A program made the position numbers and the translations under genes. Below the pieces are notes generated by a model. The model was given only the letters and a program-made list of their open reading frames with translations. It was not told the origin of the DNA and ran no database searches. Of a stretch of DNA of 64,000 bases, positions 1 through 10,208 are shown one piece after another; positions within the stretch are counted from its first letter, which is position 1, and each line of letters starts with the position of its first letter. The stretch comes from Rhynchopus euleeides (lineage: Eukaryota; Euglenozoa; Diplonemea; Diplonemida; Diplonemidae): the NCBI GenBank assembly GCA_963210315.1, contig OY723287.1:372001-436000 (forward strand). Reading direction: 5' to 3'.

Positions 1-73
1 TAGCTAGACACACAAGGGAAGCAGGTTCGTCGGAAGCACTCCTACACCTTGACTCGCTCCATGCATGTGCTAC

Positions 74-262
74 AAAAGCGCCCTATCACTTCACAGCTAC
101 AACCGCTCTGATGAATTTCCTTTTGTTTGTTGCGTTGACGCTTCTACACACAAAACCCTGAACTGATCACACCCTGAGCCTGATGAAGGGTGGGGTTAGT
201 GTATAGAGCACGTTTGGTTGCAGCTGTGGTGGGGCGCTTTCCGCTCACACGAGTGTGCTTAA
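74..262 (-). mobile_element. Solo A-B terminal repeat of the YR retroelement
   Basis: This is the reverse complement of the A2-B2 end of the retroelement at 55103-59750: bases 74-149 correspond to B and the rest, to 262, to A. By eye I see no difference from A2-B2. There is no coding part. An A-B unit without ORFs is what homologous recombination between A1 and A2 would leave, comparable to a solo LTR. A run of A follows the A end at 263, like the T run before A1 of the full copy. Confidence 0.85.
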
Positions 263-1340
263 AAAAAAATCCCCCCACCCCATCCCAAGCAGAGCTATTC
301 CTAACTAGGGGTCCGGATTCCATGATTTTGAATTTCAGATTTTTCCTCTGTCTGGCGCGTTTTTTTTGCACTCTGTTTAGCGCGTTTTTTTTGCACTGCA
401 GGAAAGAAAATTTCTGGTGAGGATTCACCGGAGTGGAGGGTGCTGAGGGGCTGAGCGGCTGGGGGGATGCTGCCTGTGAGGGAGAAGATGCACCAAGCAA
501 AGACACACGGCCCCGGAGGGGCCGTGTGTCTGTGTTCAGTGGTGCATTCCTCCGCACCTCAGTGCACTCTCCGACCTGCATGTCTACGGGGGTCTGAGCC
601 CACATGGCAACCCCGAGTAAGGGGTGCAAACAGACACCCCATGGCCAAAATGACCCCACCGCGATCCGCACAGATCCCAAATATTCAGAGGAGCAGGGTT
701 TTGAAAAACCTGTAAGTGGGGTCCCGCTGGGTGGGTGGTGTAGGTGGGCTGATTTCTGGCCTCCCAGTCACATCCTCCCTTCAGAAGTCCCTGAACCAGA
801 CCCACATTTCATGGGTGAAACTTGGCACGCACACCACCAAAATGACCCCACTACGATCCGCACGGAGCTCAAATTATCCAATAACGCCAGTCATGTGCGG
901 CGATGCGATCAGTTTTGAGCCCCCCAAATAGGTGCCTCAGTAGCGCGTTTTTTTTGTATCCGATTTCGGTCACCAGCCCCCCGGACCCCCGGATTTAGGA
1001 AAAGCCCTGATCCCAAGTATGAAGCTAAATGTGGAGTCCAAGTCCCGATTCAGGATTGCACTTTTTTTCTCTTTGGGTTTTTATAGGGAGGGAATTTTTT
1101 TTTCTCCTTGGGTTTTTTAGGTGGGATTTTTTCCCCACAGGCAGTGGTTACGCTCCGCATGCGGAACATGCGGATTTCCGTAGGGTATTTTTTTTGGCGA
1201 AATCCGTACGTACGGTTTCCACATGCGGATTTCCGCATGTGCCTGGGTAATTTTCCCCGCCCCCCCCTCCGAACGTCAACCAAGCGTCAACCCATATACA
1301 CTGGGGCGACGCTAACCTAGCGTTACACCGGGTCGATGAG
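263..1340. other. Intergenic; dispersed 230-bp repeat, no gene seen
   Basis: I see no supported gene. The words GCGCGTTTTTTTTG(C/T)A recur near 356, 380 and 935. A repeat of about 230 bp at 637-870 reappears inverted at 16080-16270. It has two copies of a motif around GATCCGCA preceded by AATGACCCCA, near 641 and 840. The end of the stretch has T runs and GCGGA-rich words. Confidence 0.5.
637..870 (+). repeat. Dispersed repeat containing TGACCCCA...GATCCGCA motif
   Basis: This segment matches the reverse complement of about 16080-16270, including the GGTGGGTGGTGTAGGTGGGC part and the motif ending in a GATCCGCA-type word. Single motif copies also lie near 3465, 52985 and 53330, all in the opposite orientation. 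There is no coding potential. It may be part of a degenerate mobile element. Confidence 0.6.
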
Positions 1341-1344
1341 AGGT

Positions 1345-2130
1345 TTTGCAGGAACAGATGCTCACTACCGTGGCCTCCGGCGGCTGGGGGGCTCCGCCCC
1401 CCAGACCCCCCTGTAGTGTGCGTCTCGTACTCCGATCTCATAAGGTCAGGGAATCCAACCACTCCAGTAGTCTCAGTAGGACGCAGCCAATTCACACAGA
1501 ATCTGTACGTCCACAATGAACAGATGTTCACTACCGTGGCCTCCGGCGGCTGGGGGGCTCCGCCCCCCAGACCCCCCATGTAGCGTGTGCCCGTCTAGTG
1601 ACCATGTCCTGGGTGGGTGCCGTCTGCAATAATTTTCAACTGAAAAAAACGGCACGTGCGGTTTTCCGTATGTAATTGTTTTTGCGTTTCCAAAACTGCG
1701 TAACCACTGCCCACAGGTTTTTCTGGGTGAAATTTTTCGGGGGCAGGTGGTATTCTAGTGGGGGGTGAGGATGAATCCTCCGGACACCCGCCCCTTTTTC
1801 GGTTTTTCCAGCCAAAACCCGGCGCTGTTCCCCAGTCAGGAGCCAGGCGTTCACTACCGTGGCCTCCGGCGGCTGGGGGGCTCCACCCCCCAGACCCCCC
1901 AGTACCACTAGGCTGGAGCGTGTGCCTGTCTTGTAGCCAAGTCCTTTGGATTCACATCAGCGAATGGGACCCAGACCACTCTCAGTAGCCTCAGGAGGAC
2001 GCAGCCAACTCACACAGAATCTGTACGCCCGCAACACCCACGCGCTCCCACTACGGCGCAAGGAACATATACTCACTACCGTGGCCTCCGGCGGCTGGGG
2101 GGCTCCGCCCCCCAGACCCCCCTGCATGTC
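1345..2130 (+). repeat. Array of four GC-hairpin repeats
   Basis: Four copies share a block of about 50 bp (near 1362, 1528, 1850 and 2077). Each runs CACTACCGTGGCCTCCGGCGG, followed by a perfect hairpin GGGGGGCT-CCGCCCCCC (one copy has an A in the loop) and AGACCCCC. Copies are 168-322 bp apart. The linkers also match: a stretch with GGACGCAGCCAA and CACACAGAATCTGTACG recurs. Two inverted copies lie at 35630-35870. No frame is conserved in a protein-like way, so the conserved object looks like a nucleic-acid structure or a mobile repeat. Confidence 0.75.
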
Positions 2131-3095
2131 GATCAACCAAATCCTTGAGCTTGTGCCACTGGGCATAGGAAGGGGTCGTTGCAATCACGCAACGAAAACC
2201 CATTTTTGGCTCCCCTTGCCTGGCATGTTGCTGTTGTGTTGCCACTGTCTCTCATCACACAGGGCGTCCAATACCCACACACCACACTCACACTGGTTGT
2301 GTGGTGGGGATGGGGGGATTTTCATGCCCACGAGGGATTGCGCGCCATTTCCCCCCCGAAAAACCCTTGGAGAAAAAGTGGAATCCCGACCCCTTTTTGG
2401 GCCCAAAAAGGCCAAAGTCCCAGGCATACTTGCCCCATCCCCGGCATTGTCTGCCGCCGTTTTGTTTCCAGAGTCTTGTTGTTCTTTTGTCGGCGGGTTT
2501 TACCCCCCCTCCCCACCCCCACCCCATCCACCCCCCACCCCCCCCTGTCCCCACCCCCCGCTTTACAGTGTGACAAAGAGAACAAAACAATACATGCCCG
2601 ACACAGAGAACACAACCATTACCGCATCGTGTTGGCGGGGGAGGTGGGGGAGGGGATTTCCTACACACTACTCCGGGATAACACCGCACCACCCACCCCC
2701 ACCCCCTCCCACCCACCCTGGTTCCCTTTCGAGAGGAACCGACAAAGGGCGGGCGCAGGAAAATAGTAGAAGGGGTGGCAAACACAGCAAGGGGCCGGCC
2801 GCGTCAGCCTGTTGGGGGAGGGGGTGGGGGGGGGTGTGGGTGGGTGGGGAGGGTTTCCTTTTGGGGTTTTTTTTAGTTTTCTTTTTCGTTTTTTTTCTAG
2901 CAGAAGGGGGGGGGGGGTTCAAAGTGAACTGCAGCGAAGTTCACTCGTTGGCGGTGGTGGTGCTGGCGATCCGTTTGGCGGTGTCCTTCAGCGCCTGCTC
3001 GTCGGCGAATGTGTTCCTGTTATGAGGTGTGGATATGTGGTGCGGCCTCAACAATAGACCCTCACGGCTCATGGACAGTCCAGGCGCAACTATCC
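2131..3095. other. Intergenic, C-rich and G-rich low complexity
   Basis: Long C-rich tracts (around 2505-2565 and 2690-2720) and G runs (around 2815-2850 and 2905) dominate. No credible coding region, RNA gene or terminal repeat was found. Confidence 0.4.
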
Positions 3096-3220
3096 CACGG
3101 GGGCCTTCGCTCAGAAATGCAGAGAAGTGAGAAATGGTGAACCGCCTCACAACACTGGCTGCAAAGTGTGTACACAGTTTTGACACACAGTGGCACAGAG
3201 CGAAGGCCTCCCACGTGATT
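3096..3220 (+). repeat. Short hairpin element, GGCCTTCGCTC family, copy a
   Basis: The segment starts GGGGGCCTTCGCTC and ends GAGCGAAGGCCTCCC, so its ends are inverted repeats about 125 bp apart. The interior has GTGAACCGCCTCACAA, which recurs in copies near 20557 (c), 33234 (b) and, inverted, 59990 (d). It resembles a very short MITE or a structured RNA-derived repeat. Confidence 0.6.
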
Positions 3221-3334
3221 TCCTTTGGTTGGCATCTCGGCAACGCACAAAAACTCAATGGGGGGAGGGGGGGTGATAGGTAAGAAAATCTGTTTGCTCT
3301 TTTGGGCAACGGGGGGAGGCATAGCTTCCGATAA

Positions 3335-3775
3335 GAATCCGACCCCCGGACCCCTCCGACCCCCGACCCCCGACCCCCCCTTAGCAAAACTACCCCCCCC
3401 TCCCAAAAAATCTCAGGGGTTTCCCGAGGAAACGCGGTTCCCCCCTCTCCTGCGTTGTTTGGGCTCCGTGCGGATCGTAGTGGGGTCACTTTGTTGGTGT
3501 AGGTGCCACAGAACGCCTCTGAAATGCGGATGTGGTTCCTTGAGAAAAAGGGGGGTCGGAACCTCGGGGGTCGGAATCCGACCCCTGACCCCCCGACCCC
3601 CCATTTTTCGGGGGTCGGAGGGGGTCGGGGCTCTTCTCCCGACCCCCCATTCTTGGGGGGGGTCAGGATCCGGAAGATGGGGGGTCTGAAACTGTGGTCA
3701 AACTCGGGTCGGAATTTTCGCGTTTTTTCTCGGGGGTCGTAGAATGGGGGTCGGAAACTAAAGGGGGGTCACAGC
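3335..3775. repeat. GGGGTCGG-type minisatellite
   Basis: Degenerate tandem words of GGGGTCGGA, or their complement CCGACCCC, fill most of this stretch. One dispersed GGATCGTAGTGGGGTCA motif lies at 3471-3487. No gene is seen. Confidence 0.6.
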
Positions 3776-3988
3776 TATTGTTTACCTGGCTTCATGTAAA
3801 TAGTAGATGTGCATGTAAATAATAGCTGTGAATAATATTCACTGTAAACAATGGAGGATCCTTGAAATCGGTAGTGGACAGTAGCGGACAGGGCGGACAT
3901 TTCCTTGTGGAAAAAGTGCCCGAAAAAAAAATTCGAAAAGGTCCCCCTTACAGAATTCGCCTTTTTTCATGGTATGACAAAGGTCTTA

Positions 3989-5752
3989 CAGGGGGGGGTC
4001 AAATAAACGTACTTAGTACTACTATTCGGCGAACGCGCGGGCCTAAATCGACCTCGCCAGAAAATTAATAAATAGTTTGCGAGCGAATAGACGTACTAAG
4101 TACGTCTATTCAACTTTTCCTAAAAACGCTGTTTGCAGGGGCTCTGCGGGGCTGTTTGGTCCACCAGGGGCGCGCTGGTCACTGCTGTCGTCCGTCTCTC
4201 ACTTCTTCTGCCTTCCGGTCGAGTATCCGCTCTGTTCTCGTCCTACCACTCGCCCCTCATTTGGTTTCGTACCGTTTTGATTTGTATTGCCCCCCCCCCC
4301 CCCCCCCTGGTTGACATTCTTGTTGAGTTAGTGAAAGCATACACAGTTCATCAGAGCTGTCAGCTTCACTGTCGGTGGTTGGTTGGTGCGTTGATGCTTA
4401 AAAAAAAGATGTGAAAAAGACAAGCCACAACCAGCACGCCCCAACTTACTTCTTCTTCAAGTTCTTGGGCTTGTTGGGGCAAGTCTGCATGTTGTGCCCA
4501 GGCTTCCTACACCCTTTGCAGAGCCTGCGGTGTTTGTTGGGAGTCTGGGTGGTCGGGGACGCTGCGCGCTTCTTTTGGGAGGACTGGGAGGACTGGGAAG
4601 GCTGTGTCTGTGTGAGAGAGTTCACACGAACCGGCTTCGCCCATGCCAAGATGCTTGACTGTTGGGTTGGCTGAGACACAACTTTCTTTTGGGTGGACTG
4701 CTTCTCTGTGCTCTCTTTTGCCTTCCCGTCCAACCCAGGTTCAAGGTCCGCACCACCAGCCTCAGGGGATGTTTCTGTGCTTGGTGCGAAGGTGAGGTCC
4801 GGACAAAGGGAGCTCTTCACGAACCCGTCCTCCTCACCCGACACCTTCAGCACGTACCCCATATCCCGCAAGCGCTCGGCTACCAGCGTGCCCTGGCCCG
4901 GGCCAGTTGGTTGAAGGAAGGCCGGGGAGCGCATGGCGGTGGCCCATCCTCGAATATCTTGAACAGGAGGCATTCCATCAGCAGGAGGCACATGAAAGCA
5001 TCGGACGTCATCATTATGTCGGACACCAGCCGAAGCTATTGGCTCTGTTGGTGGATGGTGAAATCTGGGCAGTTGGATTGCGGGTTTGCGGGCGTGTGTT
5101 GATCAGTGCTGCACAACAGGAGAGAATGTCAAACAACGTCAGGGAAGGGGGCTGCGGGGGGTGGGGGGTGGGCTCAGCTGGTCCTCGAAGGCTACATCTA
5201 TGGTGAGGTGTGTCTGGGGCCATCCGTCCACATCTTCTCGTTGGTGGTAGGGACTGCGGACGCCGTAGATGAGGAGTCGTTTAATGCGCGCCGCTCTTCA
5301 GCAGTGATTTTGACGCCTCTGGACCCCAGGAGTTTGCGGGTTTCCGGGTTTGCGGTCTTCAGCAGTGGTTCTGATGCCTCTGGACCGCAGGAGTTTGCGG
5401 GTTCGCTGGTTTCCCGTCCGTATGTGTCTGAGGGGGGATGCCCCGATTCCCTTCGTCACGACATATCTTTGAGCGTAGGTCACTTCCCCCCTCTACGGAC
5501 CCCGTGCACCCTGGTTCCCCTAAGTGGCACCAATAGACCCCGTTGTCCCCATTCCTTGCCCCAAAGTTTGCAGATTTGTGTGTCTCCAAAAAGAAAATCT
5601 CAAAAAAAACGAAAAATTTCCCCAAAAAAAAGGGTGAAAAGTAAGTACTACTATTCAACGGCCCAACGTGCCCCAGAGCCCCAAAAAAATAAGTACTACT
5701 ATTCGGCTAAGTACTACTATTCAACTAAGTACGTTTATTTGACCCCCCCCTG
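3989..5752 (-). mobile_element. Pogo-like element, internally deleted, inverted
   Basis: It has the same terminal inverted repeats as the full element at 5875-10208 (CAGGGGGGGGTCAAATAA) and TA on both sides (3987-3988 and 5753-5754). It lies in the opposite orientation. The sequence equals both ends of the full copy with about 2.6 kb missing between the equivalents of 6728 and 9304. With the full copy it forms an inverted repeat with arms of roughly 0.7-1.0 kb. Confidence 0.9.
4446..4991 (-). pseudogene. Remnant of pogo-like transposase ORF (deletion junction)
   Basis: Reading the minus strand, an open frame of 181 residues joins a sequence from an alternative frame near the start of the transposase gene to its C-terminal 145 or so residues. 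The retained part starts VAERLRDMGYV and ends with the CCHC zinc knuckle and KKK. The protease, DNA-binding and DDE regions are all deleted. It keeps an ATG and an uninterrupted frame, so a short protein with only the zinc knuckle could be made, but that is speculation. Confidence 0.7.
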
Positions 5753-5874
5753 TAATAAGAAAAGGATCTTTTCACTTCTTTCTTAAGACGTCTTAATGCA
5801 GGTGCTGCATTAAATTTCTTAAATTAATGACCCCCATTATTTTTAAGAAATGCAGGATTTCTTAAGATTTCTTA

Positions 5875-8800
5875 CAGGGGGGGGTCAAATAAACGTACTT
5901 AGTTGAATAGTAGTACTTATTTTTTTGGGGCTCTGGGGCACGTTGGGCCGTTGAATAGTAGTACTTACTTTTCACCCTTTTTTTTTGGGAAAATTTTCCG
6001 TTTTTTTTGAGATTTTCTTTTTGGAGACACACAAATCTGCAAACTTTGGGGCAAGGAATGGGGACAACGGGGTCTATTGGTGCCACTTAGGGGAACCAGG
6101 GTGCACGGGGTCCGTAGAGGGGGGAAGTGACCTACGCTCAAAGATATGTCGTGACGAAGGGAATCGGGGCATCCCCCCTCAGACACATACGGACGGGAAA
6201 CCAGCGAACCCGCAAACTCCTGCGGTCCAGAGGCATCAGAACCACTGCTGAAGACCGCAAACCCGGAAACCCGCAAACTCCTGGGGTCCAGAGGCGTCAA
6301 AATCACTGCTGAAGAGCGGCGCGCATTAAACGACTCCTCATCTACGGCGTCCGCAGTCCCTACCACCAACGAGAAGATGTGGACGGATGGCCCCAGACAC
6401 ACCTCACCATAGATGTAGCCTTCGAGGACCAGCTGAGCCCACCCCCCACCCCCCGCAGCCCCCTTCCCTGACGTTGTTTGACATTCTCTCCTGTTGTGCA
6501 GCACTGATCAACACACGCCCGCAAACCCGCAATCCAACTGCCCAGATTTCACCATCCACCAACAGAGCCAATAGCTTCGGCTGGTGTCCGACATAATGAT
6601 GACGTCCGATGCTTTCATGTGCCTCCTGCTGATGGAATGCCTCCTGTTCAAGATATTCGAGGATGGGCCACCGCCATGCGCTCCCCGGCCTTCCTTCAAC
6701 CAACTGGCCCGGGCCAGGGCACGCTGCAATGGCCCGATTTTTTCATGGCCGAAGACACAAGCCAAACCTTCAACCAACCGGTCCGCGCCGAAGACACAAG
6801 CCGAACCTTCAACCGACTGCTCCGCGCCGAAGACACAAGCTAAACCTTCAACCGACTGCTCCGCGCCGAAGACACAAGCCGAACCTTCAATCGACTGCTC
6901 CACGCTGAAGACACAAGCCAAACCTTCAACCGACTGCTCCGCGCCGAAGACACAAGCCAAACCCATTCCAGTCCTTCGGGGTGGGTGTGAGGCACAGCCG
7001 ACGGAAGCGCACGGAGGCGGCCCCAAAAGGGCCGAGTTTTTAAAAGGGCATTCCTCAAAGAATGTCAAGGTGGGGTACTGGCTGACGACGAGCGACGTGG
7101 GGAACCTGCTGGTTCACTACCTGCAGCCCGCTGGTGTAGAAGCAGTGTCCCGTGTCGCCAACCCCCGGTATGATCCGGTGAAAAACCCGGACGGTACTCG
7201 TTTTTTTGAGTACTGCCAGTTCGAGAGCATCACAAAAGGGATGAAGCGCTATCCAGCTAGTCCCCAGGGTGTGGCGTTCTGGGAGACAAAATCGGAGTGG
7301 CAGGGTTGTGTGGTGAACACACACAACAACACAGGCCTCCACTGGGTCTTTTGTGCTTTCCGGGAGGATGAGTGTATCGTGATTGACGACCACGCGATCA
7401 TTCACGGTTCTCCACTCGCCAAGAGCCTCGAGCAGAAGTTCAGCACTGTCCGTGTGGTGTTGAGTGGGATGCAGAAGGACGCGTGGTCGTGTGGGATTCA
7501 GGCCGTCCGGCATGCAACACACTTTTTCCCCACACGGATTCATCAGCTGTCTTCAGCTGCTGATATCGAGCGGGAGGTCCAAGAACGCCAGGCACCCTCC
7601 AAAGACGATCTCAAATCTGTGCTCCGTGATCTTCGGGAGCTGTTGGCTGCGGAGACCGCGTGCGCGATTGTGGTTTCTGCGAGCAACGACGACGCTGGAC
7701 CGAACGACGACACTACCTCAGAGAACGATGACGCTGACTCAGAGGGCGGCGCTGGATCGAATGGCAGCTCTGAGAGCACCTGCGACGACGACGACGACGA
7801 CGACATCGAAAAAGTCTCTGTTCTCGAAGAACTCGAAAAGAACGGCTCTGATGACGGGAGTGGGGACAGTGGGGAGGGAAGGGAGGAAGGGAACACGGGT
7901 GGGGAAGGGAACACGGGTGGGGATACCGAGAGTGCAACGAAGGGGGAGACCCCTTCCCCGGATATTGTGCTCTCGGTTGAAAACCTAAAGGAGTTTTTGG
8001 GGGGGGAAATTAAGCACTGCAGGGCCCCTTCAAAGGTTGGGGATACAACCCGCCGGGCCTGCTACACGTCCCACTACAAGCAGGCTGTAGCCTCCTTGTT
8101 GTGGGCTGGGCTCCCGGTGATGGAGACCATGCGTGCTTACCTTTTTGCTCCTCCTACTCCTCCTGGTAACCCTCCTATCCAAGTGAACCGGGACCAGTGT
8201 TCGACAACGGCAACTCGTTGGAAGAGAGACTTTCCCAAGGATAAGGCGATGAAGAGCCTCCCAGCAAATGATGGAAAAACACATGCCAAAAGAAAGGCGG
8301 GGGGGGGGAGGTCGTGTTTCTTTCCTGAGGTGGAGGCCCACGTGCTTAAAGAAGTGGGAGAACGGCGGAAGAACGACTTGCCAACGACGCGCCGCAAAAT
8401 CAAGGAGCTTGCCATGTCCTTTGTTCCCTTCCCGAAAGGCTTCCAGGCTTCGGTGGAGTGGATTGACGGTTGGGCCAGGAGAAACAAGTTTCAATTTCGT
8501 ACTTCGCGCATTGCCAAGCTTTCTCTTGAAAAAGCCCGGGTCCAGTTGCACAGCTTCTGGTCCACCATCAGACGCCTCTCCATCGGGTCCGAGCTGCTGC
8601 ACAACCCCTTTGGTACTTTTGACCTGGTTGTGAATGTGGATGAGTCTGCCTTGTACAAGAGCTCTACCCGCAGGGACAAACTGTTGTGCTACACCACTGA
8701 CACCAACATCATGGTCGATACCGATGCTGGCAAAAATAGATTTGCCACGTTGATTGGTGCTGTCACGTTCAGTGTGAAAGACAGGACCATTCTTGCGACA

Positions 8801-10208
8801 AAGCAGTCGATCGTTTTTAAAGGTGCGGGCGAGAGGATAAAGAAGGAGGAGCATCAGATTCACAAAGACTCGGGGGTTAACTGTACTTTCCAGAAAACCG
8901 GCTGGGTCAAAGAAGCCGAGTGGCGGTGGTGGATTGACAGCGTCTTGGCCCCCATTTGCAAAAACAAAAACGTGCTTGTCATTTATGACTCGGCGACAAC
9001 ACACATTGCACCAAAAAATGTTGCGTACTTGCACAGGAAGACGGGGGCGAAGTCAGCGGTCATTCCAGGTGGGTTGACAGGAACAGTGCAGTACCTTGAT
9101 GTGCATGCATTTGCACCATTCAAGGCTGCCTTCCACACTCACCTGGAAGGGCTCAAGGACAAAGCCCGTCTCGAGATGAAGAAATCAACAGCCGAAGGTT
9201 TTCGCCAGGATTGTCGCTTCACAGAGAGGTGGTACCGCGAGGCCATGTGCACCTCTGTTGGAGCTGTTTGGGGAAAGTCGGTGGAAAGTGTGAGGGGGGA
9301 GGTGGTAGCCGAGCGCTTGCGGGATATGGGGTACGTGCTGAAGGTGTCGGGTGAGGAGGACGGGTTCGTGAAGAGCTCCCTTTGTCCGGACCTCACCTTC
9401 GCACCAAGCACAGAAACATCCCCTGAGGCTGGTGGTGCGGACCTTGAACCTGGGTTGGACGGGAAGGCAAAAGAGAGCACAGAGAAGCAGTCCACCCAAA
9501 AGAAAGTTGTGTCTCAGCCAACCCAACAGTCAAGCATCTTGGCATGGGCGAAGCCGGTTCGTGTGAACTCTCTCACACAGACACAGCCTTCCCAGTCCTC
9601 CCAGTCCTCCCAAAAGAAGCGCGCAGCGTCCCCGACCACCCAGACTCCCAACAAACACCGCAGGCTCTGCAAAGGGTGTAGGAAGCCTGGGCACAACATG
9701 CAGACTTGCCCCAACAAGCCCAAGAACTTGAAGAAGAAGTAAGTTGGGGCGTGCTGGTTGTGGCTTGTCTTTTTCACATCTTTTTTTTAAGCATCAACGC
9801 ACCAACCAACCACCGACAGTGAAGCTGACAGCTCTGATGAACTGTGTATGCTTTCACTAACTCAACAAGAATGTCAACCAGGGGGGGCACCAGAGGGGGG
9901 GGGGGGGCAATACAAATCAAAACGGTACGAAACCAAATGAGGGGCGAGTGGTAGGACGAGAACAGAGCGGATACTCGACCGGAAGGCAGAAGAAGTGAGA
10001 GACGGACGACAGCAGTGACCAGCGCGCCCCTGGTGGACCAAACAGCCCCGCAGAGCCCCTGCAAACAGCGTTTTTAGGAAAAGTTGAATAGACGTACTAA
10101 GTACGTCTATTCGCTCGCAAACTATTTATTAATTTTCTGGCGAGGTCGATTTAGGCCCGCGCGTTCGCCGAATAGTAGTACTAAGTACGTTTATTTGACC
10201 CCCCCCTG
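5875..10208 (+). mobile_element. Full-length pogo-like DNA transposon with Ulp1-like domain
   Basis: The terminal inverted repeats CAGGGG...TCAAATAAACG are flanked by TA (5873-5874 and 10209-10210), the target duplication of the Tc1/mariner/pogo group. The element is 4,334 bp and has one long gene. The bases beside the ends continue the surrounding CATGG-ended element, so the insertion is secondary. Confidence 0.92.
6596..9742 (+). CDS. Pogo-type DDE transposase fused to Ulp1-like cysteine protease
   Basis: The product is predicted to have 1,048 residues, starting at ATG 6596. Residues about 50-125 are a 13-residue tandem repeat (KTQAKPSTDCSAP type, 39-bp unit). A Ulp1/C48-like protease follows, with H249 (GLHWVF), D264 (IVIDDH), Q293 and C299 (AWSCGIQ). 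After an acidic linker comes a CENP-B-type helix-turn-helix at about 574-637 (FQASVEWIDGWARR). The DDE_1 nuclease has D682 (NVDESA), D798 (VIYDSATTH) and D835 (QYLDV), with 36 residues between the last two. The C terminus has a CCHC knuckle (C1025, C1028, H1033, C1038) and a lysine tail. The domains are recognised from motifs. A protease in a pogo-type protein is unusual, though Ulp1-like domains are known in other DNA transposons. All catalytic residues are present, so the gene looks intact. Confidence 0.88.
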   Translation: MMTSDAFMCLLLMECLLFKIFEDGPPPCAPRPSFNQLARARARCNGPIFSWPKTQAKPSTNRSAPKTQAEPSTDCSAPKTQAKPSTDCSAPKTQAEPSIDCSTLKTQAKPSTDCSAPKTQAKPIPVLRGGCEAQPTEAHGGGPKRAEFLKGHSSKNVKVGYWLTTSDVGNLLVHYLQPAGVEAVSRVANPRYDPVKNPDGTRFFEYCQFESITKGMKRYPASPQGVAFWETKSEWQGCVVNTHNNTGLHWVFCAFREDECIVIDDHAIIHGSPLAKSLEQKFSTVRVVLSGMQKDAWSCGIQAVRHATHFFPTRIHQLSSAADIEREVQERQAPSKDDLKSVLRDLRELLAAETACAIVVSASNDDAGPNDDTTSENDDADSEGGAGSNGSSESTCDDDDDDDIEKVSVLEELEKNGSDDGSGDSGEGREEGNTGGEGNTGGDTESATKGETPSPDIVLSVENLKEFLGGEIKHCRAPSKVGDTTRRACYTSHYKQAVASLLWAGLPVMETMRAYLFAPPTPPGNPPIQVNRDQCSTTATRWKRDFPKDKAMKSLPANDGKTHAKRKAGGGRSCFFPEVEAHVLKEVGERRKNDLPTTRRKIKELAMSFVPFPKGFQASVEWIDGWARRNKFQFRTSRIAKLSLEKARVQLHSFWSTIRRLSIGSELLHNPFGTFDLVVNVDESALYKSSTRRDKLLCYTTDTNIMVDTDAGKNRFATLIGAVTFSVKDRTILATKQSIVFKGAGERIKKEEHQIHKDSGVNCTFQKTGWVKEAEWRWWIDSVLAPICKNKNVLVIYDSATTHIAPKNVAYLHRKTGAKSAVIPGGLTGTVQYLDVHAFAPFKAAFHTHLEGLKDKARLEMKKSTAEGFRQDCRFTERWYREAMCTSVGAVWGKSVESVRGEVVAERLRDMGYVLKVSGEEDGFVKSSLCPDLTFAPSTETSPEAGGADLEPGLDGKAKESTEKQSTQKKVVSQPTQQSSILAWAKPVRVNSLTQTQPSQSSQSSQKKRAASPTTQTPNKHRRLCKGCRKPGHNMQTCPNKPKNLKKK

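Noticed and set aside
2288..3489. Several overlapping Pro/Gly-rich frames
   Set aside because: Homopolymer C and G tracts produce long frames on both strands. There is no start context, domain or conserved copy.
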